From CAZOKZ01 sp964580585 (GTDB taxonomy: Bacteria > Sumerlaeota > Sumerlaeia > SLMS01 > JAHLLQ01), in NCBI GenBank assembly GCA_964580585.1, contig CAZOKZ010000002.1, forward strand, positions 1 to 64,000: DNA of 64,000 nt. Direction: 5' to 3'. Position numbers and translations under genes: made by a program. This document shows positions 63,574 to 64,000 of this stretch, one piece after another (position 1 is the stretch's first letter; each line of letters starts with the position of its first letter). The notes under the pieces were generated by a model. The model was not told where the DNA came from and made no database searches. It saw nothing but the letters and a program-made list of their open reading frames with translations.

Positions 63574-63602
63574 GGGACGGAGCAAATCGGCTCCGTCCCC
63601 CG
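63574..63602. repeat. Inverted pair of the 10-mer (hairpin)
   Basis: GGGGACGGAGC (63574-63584) and GCTCCGTCCCC (63591-63601) make a perfect 11-bp stem, loop AAATCG, seven bases after the stop of the small membrane protein. Both 10-mers are exact. Confidence 0.8.
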
Positions 63603-63616
63603 AATGTATTTTCCTG

Positions 63617-63652
63617 TTTTCTCCGCGTCACCGCGCCTCTTCGCGAGACCAA
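63617..63652. repeat. Degenerate CGCG/CTTCGCG repeats
   Basis: CTCCGCGTCACCGCGCCTCT followed by TCGCGAGACC: a short tract of the same type as at 40.3, 44.85 and 47.55 kb. Confidence 0.4.
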
Positions 63653-64000
63653 TTACGACGCGGAAACTTTTTCTTTCTTCGCGTTTTCATAAGCGGCCGC
63701 CAGCGTAAATACCATGTGCGGGCTGAACAGGTCGCTGTCGATTAGGAATGAATCGTGGCCTTTGTCCGAGTTCACCGTAATGTACTGATAATCGATGTTA
63801 TTCGCTTTCAAACACGCTTCGATTTCCGCCTGCTCTTCGACGTAAAAACACACGTCCGAGTTGATCGAAAATATCATCCACTTCTGGTCTTTGCAGACAG
63901 TGAACGCCTTCACTGCGTCGCCGCCCGCCAGTTCCTTGGGCAAATCGAATGCTTGCCACGCCGTAATAATGCGCAGGTAACTGTTCGCGTCGAATCGTTT
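63653..64000 (-). CDS. metX: Homoserine O-acetyltransferase, C-terminal part (cut by window edge)
   Basis: The last 115 residues of the alpha/beta-hydrolase enzyme that acetylates homoserine for methionine synthesis. RFDANSYL matches the family near the middle, INSDVCFYVEEQAEI the loop with the catalytic Asp, and DKGHDSFLID carries the catalytic His. The nucleophile Ser and N-terminus lie beyond position 64000. The frame is open to the edge. A MetX versus sulfur-utilising succinyl variant cannot be told from this part. Confidence 0.85.
   Translation of the reverse strand, partial: KRFDANSYLRIITAWQAFDLPKELAGGDAVKAFTVCKDQKWMIFSINSDVCFYVEEQAEIEACLKANNIDYQYITVNSDKGHDSFLIDSDLFSPHMVFTLAAAYENAKKEKVSAS

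Overview
The window reads as chromosome of a Gram-negative (diderm) bacterium. It has LspA, apolipoprotein N-acyltransferase, several lipoproteins, an LPS-type GT9 glycosyltransferase and a long-form IspH. GC content looks a little above 50 percent by eye. Secreted proteins with Thr-Pro linkers, a secreted beta-helix protein, a gingipain-type (C25) peptidase, an FGE-fold protein and a Ser/Thr kinase recall the PVC, Sumerlaeota or Omnitrophota type of genome. That placement is a guess from gene style, not from a marker gene.

Layout. 0-9 kb: lspA diverges from rex, which has a near-perfect Rex operator ten bases before its start codon; then an MFS transporter, truB, a fused GT2-GT9 glycosyltransferase, mrp and a secreted FGE-fold protein. 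9-10.7 kb: almost gene-free, with a pyrimidine-rich tract, two perfect hairpins, tRNA-Cys and a relic of an alpha/beta hydrolase. 10.7-15.8 kb: DUF1611 protein, a GAF-GAF histidine kinase with its sigma-54-type response regulator, a MoaD/ThiS-like protein and tRNA-Arg. 15.9-18.7 kb: secreted parallel beta-helix protein. 18.8-26.7 kb: a minus-strand run that looks like a RiPP (modified peptide) operon. 26.8-28.5 kb: arsenite methyltransferase and a TPR protein. 29-31.8 kb: a long SPOR/repeat membrane protein. 31.8-64 kb: mostly housekeeping genes (ispH, tmk, a lipid kinase, a PfkB kinase, homoserine dehydrogenase, uvrC, terC, a U32 peptidase, cysE, pheT, pheS, an SDR, nadB, a protein kinase, lnt and the end of metX), with two surface-polysaccharide genes, a DHS-like gene, two lipoproteins and several unknowns.

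Main biological point. In transcription order the RiPP-like operon encodes a secreted C25 peptidase, an S26 signal-peptidase-like domain fused to a PqqD-type peptide-recognition domain, a 62-residue peptide with a strong ribosome binding site, an HPr-kinase-like protein, a nucleotidyltransferase-like protein and a PqqD-radical SAM-SPASM enzyme. Most junctions overlap by 1 to 10 bases. The peptide has a YxxP motif, one Cys beside a GGG, and an acidic Ser-rich tail.

Main DNA-level point. The 10-mer GGGGACGGAG (or its complement) occurs 18 times by my count, against about 0.1 expected. It lies inside genes in all reading frames and as inverted pairs just after stop codons, the pattern shown by DNA uptake sequences. 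Two other short repeat families also sit between genes.
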